Shown here: in pieces, positions 6,361-6,474 of the stretch
How positions within the stretch are numbered: position 1 is the first letter of the stretch
Layout: each line of letters opens with the position of its first letter
Assembly (NCBI GenBank): GCA_022795575.1
Contig: JAAWGY010000135.1
Location: 1 to 6,474, forward strand
DNA from: Angelakisella sp.
GTDB taxonomy: Bacteria > Bacillota > Clostridia > Oscillospirales > Ruminococcaceae
Reading direction: 5' to 3'
Length of the DNA: 6,474 bases
The notes under the pieces: model-generated
Told to the model about the DNA's origin: nothing
The model's input: only the letters and a program-made list of their open reading frames with translations
Database searches by the model: none
Program-made: the position numbers and the translations under genes

Positions 6361-6443
6361 CCTGTCCCACAGGTAGTGCCCGCCCGGGCTACCGGGCCGC
6401 AGGTCCAGGGCCGCGCAGGCCCTGGTCGCTCCCGCAGGAGCGA
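6361..6443. repeat. Run of four compact hairpins, unknown function
   Basis: Four inverted repeats follow one another: CCTGT/ACAGG (6361-6373, 3-base loop), GCCCGG/CCGGGC (6382-6397, loop GCTA), CCAGGGCC/GGCCCTGG (6405-6425, loop GCGCA) and TCGCTCC/GGAGCGA (6426-6443, loop CGCA). The last two stems are perfect at 8 and 7 bp and directly adjacent. A further short GTTG/CAAC pair lies at 6454-6468. No convincing frame crosses the stretch, and there is no T-run on either strand right after the hairpins, so it is not a normal terminator. It could be a dispersed palindromic repeat, a structured RNA running off the window, or the end region of a neighbouring unit. The rest of 6319-6474 shows nothing else I can name. 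Confidence 0.5.
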
Positions 6444-6474
6444 AACTCCCCAGGTTGACTATTACAACGGCAGG

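Noticed and set aside
6240..6458. Small + strand frame of 72 codons at the right end
   Set aside because: It starts in the ribosome-site region of the opposite gene, has no good ribosome site of its own, and runs through the promoter and hairpin array; its sequence resembles no family I know.
6320..6474. tRNA, SRP RNA or RNase P RNA at the right end
   Set aside because: No cloverleaf with T-loop consensus, no SRP GGAA-tetraloop domain and no RNase P core motifs were found; the hairpins do not match these folds.
1..6474. CRISPR array, insertion sequence ends or transposase
   Set aside because: No regularly spaced direct repeats and no transposase-like frame were seen on either strand.

Overview
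The window looks like chromosomal DNA from a Gram-positive anaerobe of the Clostridia, plausibly a high-GC gut Oscillospirales-type lineage. This is inferred from strong AGGAGG ribosome sites, ferredoxin-type and Isf-type iron-sulfur proteins, and gene families common in that group. I cannot assign a genus. Two parts differ visibly in composition: positions 1 to about 1270 are of moderate or low GC, while about 1335 to 6240 is very GC-rich.

Left part (1-1300). This is a small redox module. A divergent pair shares a 125-base intergenic region: an HxlR-family winged-helix regulator on the + strand (930-1271) and an iron-sulfur flavoprotein (Isf-like NAD(P)H/FMN oxidoreductase) on the - strand (259-804). 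Behind the flavoprotein, 15 bases away, lies a 54-codon remnant of a second flavodoxin-fold reductase (79-243). It breaks off exactly where the cysteine motif should begin. The divergent region holds two overlapping promoters and a 25-base near-palindrome that is a good candidate for the HxlR operator.

Right part (1335-6241). This is a tight four-gene operon on the - strand, read from right to left: polysaccharide pyruvyl transferase family protein, F420 hydrogenase/dehydrogenase beta-subunit-like iron-sulfur protein, six-TM ABC half-transporter, and family 2 glycosyltransferase. Gaps are only 6, 10 and 4 bases, so translation is probably coupled. A good sigma-A-type promoter (TTGCCA-N18-TATAAT) sits just upstream. 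Together the genes look like a small cassette for making, modifying and exporting a surface or cell-wall glycan. The exact product cannot be read from the sequence.

Right end (6320-6474). No convincing gene is present. The stretch holds a run of four compact, mostly GC-rich hairpins just upstream of the operon promoter. They are either a dispersed repeat element or a structured RNA, and are the least explained item in the window.
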